From: Microscilla marina ATCC 23134
GTDB lineage: Bacteria; Bacteroidota; Bacteroidia; Cytophagales; Microscillaceae
DNA: 64,000 nt
Assembly: GCF_000169175.1 (NCBI RefSeq)
Contig: NZ_AAWS01000037.1
Coordinates: 1-64,000 of the forward strand
Direction of reading: 5' to 3'
In this document: positions 10,361 to 18,539 of the stretch, in pieces
How positions within the stretch are numbered: the first letter of the stretch is position 1
Layout of the letters: every line of letters starts with the position of its first letter
Translations under genes and position numbers: made by a program
The notes under the pieces: generated by a model
Told to the model about the DNA's origin: nothing
Database searches by the model: none
The model's input: the letters and a program-made list of their open reading frames with translations, nothing else

Positions 10361-12577
10361 ATGATTGCCAAAAAAGAAAATAAAGACAAGATAGCAGATA
10401 AAAAGAAGAACACTCCAACAGGTGCTATTGAAAAAGAGAAGCGTGATGGACACATTGTGCCTAAGCCTATTACAAATAAACGCATTGCCAACCTTATTGA
10501 GCAAAGTAACTATATTAGCCGTGACTTAAGCTGGATGTTGTTTAATCGGCGTGTGTTAGACCAGGCGCGCATCCCTAAGCGTAATATTTATGATCAGTTG
10601 AAGTTTTTGGCAATTACAGCTTCAAATTTGGATGAGTTTTTTATGATTCGTGTGGGGAGTTTATACAACTACATAGACTACGGCAAAGAAAGAATAGACT
10701 ATTCGGGTTTACGCGAAAAACCTTTTAAAAAGCTGTTGTTTGAAGAAATTCAAGATTTTACCCAAGCACAGCATACGCATTTCAAAGAGGTACTAAAGCC
10801 TAAGTTTAAAGAGAATGGGTTTCAAATACTGGGTATAGAAGGGCTTACAGATGCAGAAAAAGATGAGGCCGCAGTTTATTTTATGCGAACTATCTTTCCT
10901 ATGCTTACCCCAATGGTATACGATAACTATCGAACTTTTCCTGTGTTAATGAACAAGGTTTTGACCTTTGGGGTGGTCACCCGAAACCTGCAAAGCACTG
11001 ATAAAGATGAGCGTCGATTTTCTTTTGTACAAATCCCTCAAAACTTACCCCGTTTTTATGAATTTGAGAGAGAAGATGATGAGATCATTTTTGTGCCCAT
11101 TGAGCGTATTATTCGCTGGCAAATCAACAAACTTTATCGTAACATAGACATTGTATCGGTTTCTTTGTTTAGGGTTACCCGTAATGGTGATATATCTTTA
11201 GAAGAAAGTGATGACATTGAGGCTGATTTTATAGATGAAATTAAGCAAAAAATAAAAACTCGTAAAACAGGTCGTGTAGTAAGAATAGAGGTAGAGAAGG
11301 GGTACTCGACTTGGTTAATGAAAAACCTGAAACGTCGTTGGCAATTAGACGATGACAATGTTTTTGTGAATGATACATTGATGGACTATACCAGTTTATT
11401 TGGTATTGCAGGGCACGAAAACTTTAAAGACAAATACCCTCCTATACATTCACCCGTATTGCCTATAGGGTTGATAGACCCTGATGTCGATTATTTTGAA
11501 CATCTCAAAGAAAGCGACATATTATTACATCACCCTTATCATAGCATTGAGCCACTTTTACACATCTTAGAAGACGCTGCAGAAGACCCTGATGTATTGG
11601 CAATTAAAATTACTATATACCGCCTGGCCAAACACTCTAGGGTAACCAGTGCTTTGCAAAAGGCTGCCGAAAATGGAAAGCACGTATCTGTATTGTTTGA
11701 GCTAAAGGCTCGTTTTGATGAAGAAAATAATATTCGTGAAGCAGAGAGACTACAAAAGGCTGGGTGTTATGTTATTCATGGCATAGGACGGTATAAAACG
11801 CATACAAAAATGTTGTTGATTGTACGTAAAGAAGAGCAAAGTGTCACTCGTTATGTACATTTGGCAAGTGGTAATTACAATGAAAGCACATCAAGATTAT
11901 ATACTGACATTGGAATGCTCACTACCAATGAAACTTATGCCCACGATGTTTCTGAGTTTTTTAATGTGATTACTGGACACTCCCAACCTCATCATTATGA
12001 GTATTTGCTTACTGCCCCTCGTGATTTACGCAATGAGTTGATTAAGCTTATTCAGAATGAAGCAAAAAATGCTCAAAAAGGATTGACGAGCGGCGTTGTA
12101 ATGAAAATGAATTCGCTGGAAGATAAACGGATGATTGATGAGTTATATGCAGCATCTAAAGCAGGTGTGCAGATCAAGTTAATCGTAAGAGGCATTTGTT
12201 GTATTCGTCCCCAACGAGTAGGTTTAAGTGAAAACATTATGGTAAAATCAATTGTGGGAGACTACCTGGAACATTCACGCATGTTTTATTTTCATAACAA
12301 TGGCGACCCTAAAATTTATGGTGGAAGTGCCGACTCTATGGTACGAAGTTTTGATCGTCGTATAGAATCGGTGTTTTTGATGGTAGACGAAGGTGTGAAA
12401 AAACAAGCAATGCATATACTTGATTATAACCTAAGGGATAATGTGAACTCATATATGATGCAAGAAAATGGAAACTTTATCAAAACAAAGGTCAGTGGAG
12501 ATGAGGAACCTTTTAACTTGCACGAAGAGTTTTTTGAAGTAAATGAACAAACCATTCTGGAAACCAAGTTATTCTAA
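10361..12577 (+). CDS. ppk1: Polyphosphate kinase 1
   Basis: A 738-residue PPK1, a membrane-associated enzyme that reversibly polymerises the gamma-phosphate of ATP into polyphosphate. After a Lys-rich tail of about 45 residues, the N domain starts at NYISRDLSWMLFNRRVLDQA (residues 50-69). The head domain has ASNLDEFFMIRVGSL. The catalytic half contains ITIYRLAKHSRVTSAL and GRYKTHTKMLLIVRKE, whose His is the expected phosphohistidine, and HLASGNYNESTSRLYTDIG. The C2 domain has IVRGICCIRPQ and IVGDYLEHSRMFYF. All landmark motifs are present and the length is standard, so it should be active. The basic tail is longer than usual. A PiT-like phosphate permease is encoded two genes upstream. Confidence 0.96.
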   Translation: MIAKKENKDKIADKKKNTPTGAIEKEKRDGHIVPKPITNKRIANLIEQSNYISRDLSWMLFNRRVLDQARIPKRNIYDQLKFLAITASNLDEFFMIRVGSLYNYIDYGKERIDYSGLREKPFKKLLFEEIQDFTQAQHTHFKEVLKPKFKENGFQILGIEGLTDAEKDEAAVYFMRTIFPMLTPMVYDNYRTFPVLMNKVLTFGVVTRNLQSTDKDERRFSFVQIPQNLPRFYEFEREDDEIIFVPIERIIRWQINKLYRNIDIVSVSLFRVTRNGDISLEESDDIEADFIDEIKQKIKTRKTGRVVRIEVEKGYSTWLMKNLKRRWQLDDDNVFVNDTLMDYTSLFGIAGHENFKDKYPPIHSPVLPIGLIDPDVDYFEHLKESDILLHHPYHSIEPLLHILEDAAEDPDVLAIKITIYRLAKHSRVTSALQKAAENGKHVSVLFELKARFDEENNIREAERLQKAGCYVIHGIGRYKTHTKMLLIVRKEEQSVTRYVHLASGNYNESTSRLYTDIGMLTTNETYAHDVSEFFNVITGHSQPHHYEYLLTAPRDLRNELIKLIQNEAKNAQKGLTSGVVMKMNSLEDKRMIDELYAASKAGVQIKLIVRGICCIRPQRVGLSENIMVKSIVGDYLEHSRMFYFHNNGDPKIYGGSADSMVRSFDRRIESVFLMVDEGVKKQAMHILDYNLRDNVNSYMMQENGNFIKTKVSGDEEPFNLHEEFFEVNEQTILETKLF

Positions 12578-12626
12578 AAGATTGTACTACAGCTTTTAAC
12601 TTGGCATAATTTTTCCCTGAATATTG

Positions 12627-12666
12627 CCAGTGCATAAGCCTGTCAAAGCGCTCGCTTGTGCACTGG
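12627..12666 (+). terminator. 13-bp stem-loop downstream of ppk1
   Basis: CCAGTGCATAAGC (12627-12639) pairs with GCTTGTGCACTGG (12654-12666), with one wobble pair and a 14-nt loop. There is no T-tract, so it may be a Rho-assisted end or a 3' stabiliser of ppk1 mRNA instead of an intrinsic terminator. Confidence 0.5.
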
Positions 12667-12685
12667 TAACATATAAAGCAACATG

Positions 12686-12700
12686 ATTGATTGAATCAAT
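12686..12700. promoter_or_regulatory. 15-bp palindrome upstream of GAF/PAS receptor gene
   Basis: ATTGATT-G-AATCAAT is a perfect palindrome 48 bp before the ATG at 12749. It could be an operator for a dimeric regulator; AT-rich chance symmetry is the alternative. Confidence 0.3.
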
Positions 12701-12748
12701 TGTTTTGGTGGTGATACAAAGCCACTTTATCAAAGACGCAATATACGG

Positions 12749-14881
12749 ATGAAAGAACAAAAATATGGCTTAAATACGTTGTTTCAGCGCAACTCCGTTA
12801 TCGGTAGGTTGTTTTGGTTGTATGTGCCTTTGTTTTGGGTGTTTGCCAGTGGATGGTATTTGATTACCCTTAGAGCACAGGATCAAAACAAAGAGTTGAC
12901 TACTATTAAAAATCGCCACCAAGACATTCAGCGGAATTGTCAGAACCTGGATATAGCAGTTCAAACCTCTATCCACTTGCGTAAAAGCCGGGTGCTGTTC
13001 AAACACACCACTAATATAGATTCTATCTGGAGTAACCGTGCGGAGACTTACCTAGACTCTTTATCGAACATAAGCAACAAGCTTGATGACAAAGCATTGA
13101 AGCAAAAGGTAAAACAAGTACGTGGTTTAATGATTACATTAGAAAAGCAATTTGGGCGTTTGAATAAATTTGACTTTTCTGCTTTGACTACACAGAATGA
13201 TGGGATGTTTGATGATAAGAAGCCTACCCAGGCATCACAAGACTTTGAAGATATAGATCGCCAGATTAATAATTTGAGCATTAATATACACCGTACCTTA
13301 AACGAGGCTGTTGTATACCACGAAGTAGCACTCAAAGATCGTATGGCATTGCTTAAACGTAAAAACCTAAGCAATGCTAATTATTATGCTGTGTTTGCTT
13401 TTTTTATTTTAATGGCAGGCATTATCATTTCTTTCATTGTATTGCCCCGCACCATTAGTTTTGTAGAAGAGCTAAAACAACATATCAACAATTTGTTGCA
13501 TGGTAAGTTTCCTGGAAAACTCAGGAAATCGGTGTATGAAATGAATGATTTGGTAGATAAAATAGATGAATTAACAGATAGTTTTAGAAAGCTTGAAGTA
13601 TTTGCCGAAGAAGTAGGAACTGGAAACTTTGATACAGATATACAGGTGTTTGATGAAGAAGGAGATGTAGGGCAGTCATTGGCAAAGATGCAGAATAGCT
13701 TGAGACAAATTGCAGTAGCTAACCAGCAACGTAACTGGTTTAACGAAGGGTTTGCAAAGTTTGGAAATATTTTGCGAAACGATGAAGAGCAGAGCTTTGA
13801 GTTGTTTTATGAAAGTATTATCACTAACCTGGTAAAATATCTTGAGGTTAACCAAGGAGGTGTATTTGTGTTGAATGAACAAGGAACAACAAATAAACCT
13901 GTGCTGGAATTGAAAGCATCTTATGCTTATAACCGGACAAAATATCTTAAAAAAGAACTGACAAAAGAAGATGGCTTAGTAGGACAAGCCTGGCGCGAAG
14001 CAGATGTAGTATATGTGACGGATATTCCTTACGACTATATCGAGCTCTCTTCTGGGTTGGGAGGTGCCAGACCAAAAAGTATCTTGATTGTGCCTTTACT
14101 TACTGGAGACGACCAACTAATGGGAGTAGTAGAATTGGCCTCTTTTGACAAGTTTCCTGAATATAAAATTGATTTTGTCAAACAGTTGAGCGAGAGTATT
14201 GCAGGAACTATTTCCAGGGTAAAAACCTCCATCCAAAATCAACAACTTTTGCATGAGTCGCAGCAAATGGCAAAGCAAGTAAGAATTCGTGATAAAGAAA
14301 AAGAGCGGACAATGAAGGAGTTAATTACAACTAAAAGCCACATGGAGCAAGCCAATCGTGAGCTGGAAGCTGAACTAAATGTGATTAACGAATCATTTAC
14401 GGTGTTGGAACTGGATGCTGATGGTAATTATACAGAGGCTAATGCACTCATTCAAAAAGTTTCTGGTTATAGTCGTGCCGAACTTGTAGGAAGGCATTAT
14501 ACGGTGTTGTTGCGCCATAAGGCAGGAGCAGTACAAAAAGAATGGAATAGCATAGTAGAAGGTAAGTTGGTCAAAGGTGAGTTTGTTCGTTACGCCAAAG
14601 ATGGTCATAAATTTTGGCTGTACGAAATAGTGTATCCGGTATATAATGCCAAGGGAGAGCTAAAGAAAATAAACTCTATTGGCTACGAAATTACCAAGCA
14701 AAAAGAACAAGAGGGGCGTATTAATGAGCAGCTTCAGGCATTACAAGTAAATGAAGAGAAGGTGATGAAAAGAATTAAAGAGGTGAGAGAAAACGCCAAT
14801 CTTAAATTAAAAAGACTCAAAGAAGACTTTGCGAAGCAAATAGAAGAAAAAGATCGAATTATTGACACACTTAGAGGTTAA
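12749..14881 (+). CDS. Membrane receptor with GAF and PAS domains, no output domain
   Basis: The 710-residue protein has transmembrane helices near residues 20-42 and 212-233, framing a helical extracytoplasmic sensor of about 165 residues of the chemoreceptor/histidine-kinase type. A HAMP-like linker follows (KLRKSVYEMNDLVDKIDEL and a second copy with GNFDTDIQVFDEEGDVGQSL). Then come a GAF domain (about residues 335-495, including DGLVGQAWREADVVYVTDIP), a coiled coil, a PAS domain (about 545-650, including SGYSRAELVGRHYTVLL and the PAC-like tail INSIGYEITKQKE), and a final coiled coil to the C-terminus. There is no histidine kinase, GGDEF, PP2C or methyl-accepting module. It must signal through a partner, perhaps by its coiled-coil tail. 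It is transcribed alone after ppk1. Confidence 0.85.
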   Translation: MKEQKYGLNTLFQRNSVIGRLFWLYVPLFWVFASGWYLITLRAQDQNKELTTIKNRHQDIQRNCQNLDIAVQTSIHLRKSRVLFKHTTNIDSIWSNRAETYLDSLSNISNKLDDKALKQKVKQVRGLMITLEKQFGRLNKFDFSALTTQNDGMFDDKKPTQASQDFEDIDRQINNLSINIHRTLNEAVVYHEVALKDRMALLKRKNLSNANYYAVFAFFILMAGIIISFIVLPRTISFVEELKQHINNLLHGKFPGKLRKSVYEMNDLVDKIDELTDSFRKLEVFAEEVGTGNFDTDIQVFDEEGDVGQSLAKMQNSLRQIAVANQQRNWFNEGFAKFGNILRNDEEQSFELFYESIITNLVKYLEVNQGGVFVLNEQGTTNKPVLELKASYAYNRTKYLKKELTKEDGLVGQAWREADVVYVTDIPYDYIELSSGLGGARPKSILIVPLLTGDDQLMGVVELASFDKFPEYKIDFVKQLSESIAGTISRVKTSIQNQQLLHESQQMAKQVRIRDKEKERTMKELITTKSHMEQANRELEAELNVINESFTVLELDADGNYTEANALIQKVSGYSRAELVGRHYTVLLRHKAGAVQKEWNSIVEGKLVKGEFVRYAKDGHKFWLYEIVYPVYNAKGELKKINSIGYEITKQKEQEGRINEQLQALQVNEEKVMKRIKEVRENANLKLKRLKEDFAKQIEEKDRIIDTLRG

Positions 14882-15064
14882 CCTAAACCTTTGAAACTAC
14901 CAGGAGTGCTTGTTGCAAAATGAGTACTCCCCTACATTTTTAAACCTTATCTCCCAATATTGTGTTATAGCTTTACGACTTATTCAGTTGCCTGATAATG
15001 GAGCAATAAAGCTAAAAAATAACAAGAACTCCTCCCTATTATTTTAACTGAGGGGTTTATTTGT

Positions 15065-15072
15065 TAATTTTG
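15065..15072 (+). promoter_or_regulatory. Candidate -7 box for sufE
   Basis: TAATTTTG matches the Bacteroidota TAnnTTTG element and lies 21 nt before the sufE ATG. No clear TTTG is seen at the -33 position, so this is a weak call. Confidence 0.3.
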
Positions 15073-15093
15073 TACTTTACAAACATTAGATTT

Positions 15094-15516
15094 ATGAGCA
15101 TTCAAGAAATTCAAGATGAAATTATAGAGGACTTTTCTCTTTTCGATACTTGGGAAGATAAATATAGCTACATTATCGAAATGGGTAAAAAACTAGCCCC
15201 CTTGAGTGAAGAATACAAGACTACTGACAATAAAATCAAAGGATGCCAGTCAAATGTGTGGTTACATACACATATGGAAGATGATAAGTTAGTTTTTGAT
15301 GGGGACAGTGATTCTATCATTGTAAAAGGTTTGGTAAGTTTGCTTATTCGTGTATTATCAGGACATAAGCCTGAAAGCATTGCAACATCAGAGTTGTACT
15401 TTATTGATAAAATAGGAATGAAACAGCATTTGTCTATGACTCGTGCCAATGGGTTGGCAGCTATGGTTAAGCAGATGAAGTTATATGGAGTAGCTTATCA
15501 ATCAAAGGTAGGCTAA
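15094..15516 (+). CDS. sufE: SufE, cysteine desulfurase sulfur acceptor
   Basis: The protein has 140 residues from the ATG at 15094; an upstream in-frame TTG at 15061 would add 11 residues beyond the family start and overlap the likely promoter. SufE accepts persulfide sulfur from SufS and passes it to the SufBCD scaffold for Fe-S assembly. The acceptor Cys is residue 51 in NKIKGCQSNVWLH, the canonical GCQS loop. SFTR-type C-terminal helices include ANGLAAMVKQMKLYG. Its only Suf neighbour here is the MIP18-like gene 130 bp downstream on the same strand, so the main suf operon is presumably elsewhere. Confidence 0.93.
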   Translation: MSIQEIQDEIIEDFSLFDTWEDKYSYIIEMGKKLAPLSEEYKTTDNKIKGCQSNVWLHTHMEDDKLVFDGDSDSIIVKGLVSLLIRVLSGHKPESIATSELYFIDKIGMKQHLSMTRANGLAAMVKQMKLYGVAYQSKVG

Positions 15517-15645
15517 AAAATCAAGGATGTGCTGTGTGCAAAGTGCAAAAAAGATAAAAATGGTTTTATCTGGTGATAAACCTTTCTTTTTACCTGTTTT
15601 CTAAAAGAAAAAAGAGGGGAAAGTAACACCCAAAAAGAAGAAGAT

Positions 15646-15972
15646 ATGAAAACTAATCAACTCGAAACGCCTGACTTGAAAGAGAAAGTCGTAGAGGCAT
15701 TGAAGACTGTATACGACCCGGAGATACCAATAGATATATATGAGTTAGGTTTGATTTACGAAATCAAAGTTTTTCCGGTAAACAACGTATATATTTTAAT
15801 GACATTAACTACGCCCAATTGCCCCTCAGTAGAAGAGTTACCCGCTGAGGTAAAAAACAAAGTATTGGCTATAGAGGGAGTAAATGATGTAGAGTTGGAC
15901 ATGACCTTTGAACCCCCATATCATCAAGATATGATGTCAGAGGCAGCCAAACTTGAGTTAGGCTTTTTATAA
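15646..15972 (+). CDS. MIP18/DUF59 Fe-S assembly protein (SufT-like)
   Basis: A 108-residue cytoplasmic protein of the MIP18 (DUF59) family. It has VYDPEIPIDIYELGLIYEIK at residues 22-41, whose DPEIP and ELGLIY motifs are diagnostic, and LTTPNCPSVEELP near residues 54-66, with the reactive Cys of the TxPxCP motif. The C-terminal VELDMTFEPPYHQDMMSEAAK is the usual tail. Family members help load or mature Fe-S clusters, and in Bacteroidota this form is commonly annotated as a SUF-system assembly protein. Position directly after sufE supports that role. The length matches the single-domain form. Confidence 0.9.
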   Translation: MKTNQLETPDLKEKVVEALKTVYDPEIPIDIYELGLIYEIKVFPVNNVYILMTLTTPNCPSVEELPAEVKNKVLAIEGVNDVELDMTFEPPYHQDMMSEAAKLELGFL

Positions 15973-16161
15973 ATAAGAGTATGTTTAAAGTGTGTTTTCG
16001 AAGTTCTGTTGTACTATTGAAAAAAGACAACAAACCAGTTTTAAACAACACTCTAAAAACATCAAAAACAGTATAATTGTTATTGACTATGTTTTGTCCA
16101 TAGTTACGTTTTAGCAATTGTCAATTCAACTATTGTATTAACTTTTAAACTTAGGATAATT

Positions 16162-16581
16162 ATGTACCCAGAAGAATTAGTTGTTCCAATGCGTCTTGAT
16201 TTAACCCAAGCAGGTGTTCAGGAGCTAAAGACTGTAGAAGATGTAGATGGCTTTTTTAAAGATGCCAAAGGAACTGCTTTGATGGTGATAAACTCTGTAT
16301 GTGGTTGTGCTGCTGGAGCTGCTCGCCCAGGTATTAAACTTGCTTTATCTGAAACTGCTCATAAGCCAGGTTCAGTAGTAACTGTTTTTGCTGGGGTAGA
16401 CAAAGAAGCGACTGCCAAAGCGCGCGAATACATGTTGCCTTATCCTCCATCATCACCCTCAGTGGCTTTGTTCAAAGACGGAGAATTGGTTCATTTTGTA
16501 GAGCGTCATCATATAGAAGGTCGTACGCCACAAATGATTGCTGACAACTTGTTAGGCGCTTTTGATGAGCACTGCAAGTAG
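16162..16581 (+). CDS. BrxA/BrxB family bacilliredoxin (YphP/YqiW)
   Basis: A 139-residue thioredoxin-fold protein with the bacilliredoxin CGC active site at residues 47-49 in VINSVCGCAAGAARPG. It begins MYPEELVVPMR, as in the family, and the C-terminal part ERHHIEGRTPQMIADNL matches the conserved tail. Bacilliredoxins reduce mixed disulfides between bacillithiol and protein thiols under oxidative stress. This suggests that the organism uses bacillithiol, as many Bacteroidota do. It stands downstream of two Fe-S assembly genes, all relevant to redox balance. A clear terminator follows at 16610-16650. Confidence 0.92.
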   Translation: MYPEELVVPMRLDLTQAGVQELKTVEDVDGFFKDAKGTALMVINSVCGCAAGAARPGIKLALSETAHKPGSVVTVFAGVDKEATAKAREYMLPYPPSSPSVALFKDGELVHFVERHHIEGRTPQMIADNLLGAFDEHCK

Positions 16582-16609
16582 TAGCAGCTAACTTTTTAAT
16601 AAATATTGT

Positions 16610-16650
16610 AAAGAGCAATGGGTCTGACAGATTCATTGCTCTTTTATTTA
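16610..16650 (+). terminator. Rho-independent terminator after bacilliredoxin gene
   Basis: AAGAGCAATG (16611-16620) is perfectly complementary to CATTGCTCTT (16634-16643), with a 13-nt loop, and the 3' arm runs into TTTTATTT. Confidence 0.85.
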
Positions 16651-16664
16651 TTAAGGCAAAAAAA

Positions 16665-16782
16665 TAGACTCCGAGAATATCATCCAGGAGTCTACAAAAC
16701 CTAACTAATCAAAAACTTACAATTATGAAAACCTAATAAATGGTTACGTTTTAATGCTTCAAAGAGCATAAGGTAGCAACCA
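16665..16782 (+). other. Two hairpins flanking a three-codon ORF
   Basis: TAGACTCC (16665-16672) pairs with GGAGTCTA (16687-16694). The start ATG-AAA-ACC-TAA at 16725-16736 encodes Met-Lys-Thr only and is preceded by an AT-rich leader of the kind found before Bacteroidota secreted-protein genes. A second structure follows: TGGTTAC (16741-16747) pairs with GTA..ACCA (ending 16782) across a 3-nt bulge, with an inner ATGCT/AGCAT stem. It may be a decayed gene start or a small RNA. Confidence 0.35.
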
Positions 16783-17095
16783 CGTGTTGACCTTTAATCT
16801 TATGCAAAATTATGATTTTATTCTCAATAAATCTACATTCTAAACAATATAAACTCATTTTTGTTTTCAGAAGAAGGTATTTTAACGCCACTTTTTCATA
16901 ATTAACACATTTTTAACAAAGATTCCTGTGGTTTTAAAAATATTCTTACCTCCTTATACCCTCAAAATGCCCAAACAGACCATTATTTGCAAGGTTTGAT
17001 GAGTTTTTACCTCAAAATCTTTATATAAACATTACATTTGAAACTTTCTGTGGAATAAAGATGAGGGTTTTTTTATAACTAATATTTTAGTTATA

Positions 17096-17126
17096 TTTGT
17101 GCATACTTAAAAATGTTATAAGTTTG
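17096..17126 (+). promoter_or_regulatory. Bacteroidota-type promoter (TTTG-N19-TAAGTTTG)
   Basis: TTTG at 17096-17099 is separated by 19 bp from TAAGTTTG at 17119-17126, matching the -33/-7 consensus of the Bacteroidota primary sigma factor. Transcription would start near 17133, giving a leader of about 220 nt before the ATG at 17355. Confidence 0.6.
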
Positions 17127-17164
17127 CACTTCAAGTTTATAGATAGGGAGTAAATACTGTTAAA

Positions 17165-17282
17165 AGCCTCTCTATATTGTTTAATCATGCTGAAAGCATT
17201 AATTGTATAGAGGGCAAGTTATAATTGATAAATTGAACGACAAAGTTTGCCTAATATTATTTTGGCAATTCATCAATTATAA
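17165..17282 (+). promoter_or_regulatory. Two large inverted repeats in the leader of the 351-residue protein gene
   Basis: The first structure closes with CTCTATA/TATAGAG and contains an inner ATGCT-GAA-AGCAT hairpin. The second has 17-nt arms at 17219-17235 and 17266-17282 (TTATAATTGATAAATTG against CAATTCATCAATTATAA, 16 of 17 paired) with a 30-nt loop. The run of A residues after it excludes a plus-strand terminator, so a regulatory RNA structure or an operator is more likely. Confidence 0.5.
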
Positions 17283-17354
17283 AAAAAAACGCCTGAAACA
17301 AGATATAGTCAATAAAAATTATTTATAATTGCGTAACAAAAAACTGATAGGACA

Positions 17355-18410
17355 ATGGGCTTTTTTAATCAAATAAGCGAAATTATTTCGAATTTGTTCG
17401 GATTTGTACAACCAGTATATTTGATTGTATACTTGGTAGTAGTGGGTGCAGTAATTGCTTTGGCTGTCACCAAGAAAATTTCATATAATCTGGCAAGCAC
17501 AGTAGCAGTATTACCATTAGGGGTGTATTTGTTAGTGTTTATGGTCATGGGGGTAAAAGTTCCCATTGATCAGCAAACAGAGATTGATAATGTGGAAAAA
17601 AAGATTATTGCAAAACTTACCTTAATTCGTGATATTCAGGAAGAGTTAGCAAAACAGAAAGGAATGTATGCGGGTAAGTCTGAGGAGTTGATTAACTTTT
17701 TCAAAAATGGAAAAATTCCTATTGTAGAGAAAAAAGAAAAAGATTTAGGCAATGATAGTGTAATTGTAAAAATTGATACTTTACAAATCATCTCAACCAA
17801 AGAACGAATTCTTAATCGTTTGAAAGAAGACAAAGCAAAAGCAAAAACACAAATTCAGATTTCTCACATTGATCGTATGATCAAATTTGCCAATGATATT
17901 GAGAATATTGCAGTAATCCCCAGTAATGGAGGCAAGCAGTTAAAATTTGAGTGGTTTGCTGATACTATTCGCAAAGGTGGTGTATTGGTTCCTGTTTTTG
18001 AGGTAAAAGATGCGGCTCCTATCAACCCTAAACGTGGAGGAGAGTTTGATCCTGCCAAACGTGTACCGATTAAAGATAGAATAGAAGCCTTAGAGCAAAA
18101 GAAGAAGACGTTGGTCGACAATATGCTGTATGTAAAGAATGAGCGAAAGAAAATCTTAGATGACGATGCTAAAGCCATTCGCAAACGTATGAGAGCTCTG
18201 GAAGAAGCTGACAAGAAATCAAGTGCAGAGTATCAAGAGTTGGTAGAAAAGTTTAAAAAATATCAAACCCGACTTGCTCCTTGGGATGAGAAAATGACAG
18301 ACTACCAGACAATTATGAAAGATGTAGAGGATAAACTTACCATCTTGAAAGAAAAACCTCTGAAGGTGGGTTCAAAAGATGAGCCTAGTACAGCTGGTAA
18401 CTGGCAATAA
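17355..18410 (+). CDS. Two-helix membrane protein with coiled-coil domain, unknown function
   Basis: The 351-residue protein has hydrophobic segments at about residues 18-38 (VYLIVYLVVVGAVIALAV) and 45-66 (LASTVAVLPLGVYLLVFMVMG). A long charged region follows, mostly helical, with coiled-coil heptads at about 72-110 and 235-335 (for example DRIEALEQKKKTLVDNMLYV). A short globular patch with FEWFADTIRKGGVLVPVFEV separates the coils. I recognise no family. The layout suggests an inner-membrane anchored rod facing one compartment. It has its own promoter and a long structured leader, and a terminator-like hairpin follows at 18441-18488, so it appears to be a single-gene unit under individual control. 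Confidence 0.8.
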   Translation: MGFFNQISEIISNLFGFVQPVYLIVYLVVVGAVIALAVTKKISYNLASTVAVLPLGVYLLVFMVMGVKVPIDQQTEIDNVEKKIIAKLTLIRDIQEELAKQKGMYAGKSEELINFFKNGKIPIVEKKEKDLGNDSVIVKIDTLQIISTKERILNRLKEDKAKAKTQIQISHIDRMIKFANDIENIAVIPSNGGKQLKFEWFADTIRKGGVLVPVFEVKDAAPINPKRGGEFDPAKRVPIKDRIEALEQKKKTLVDNMLYVKNERKKILDDDAKAIRKRMRALEEADKKSSAEYQELVEKFKKYQTRLAPWDEKMTDYQTIMKDVEDKLTILKEKPLKVGSKDEPSTAGNWQ

Positions 18411-18440
18411 GCTATCAAAGCAATAAGATTTAACAATTGT

Positions 18441-18488
18441 GGTAAAGAGCTGTGTTACTGTGAAGTAGCATGGCTCTTGACCATTTTA
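18441..18488 (+). terminator. Terminator-like hairpin
   Basis: GGTAAAGAGC (18441-18450) pairs with GCTCTTGACC (18473-18482) except for one mismatch, and is followed by ATTTTA. The loop is 22 nt, so strength is moderate. Confidence 0.55.
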
Positions 18489-18539
18489 CTGGAACGCTAA
18501 TACTATATTTCTTTATAAACCCTCAACTTCCTCACTACC

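Larger units (their letters stand above)
16582..17354 (+). other. Intergenic region with terminator, small structured element and a long leader
   Basis: The 773 bases hold the brxA terminator, two further hairpins around a three-codon ORF (16665-16782), about 300 bases of unremarkable AT-rich DNA, then a promoter at 17096-17126 and a 220-nt leader with two large inverted repeats. No longer ORF has coding character. Confidence 0.6.

Noticed and set aside
16787-16816. E. coli-style promoter TTGACC-N18-TATGAT
   Set aside because: Bacteroidota use a different consensus and no gene follows within a plausible distance; most likely chance.
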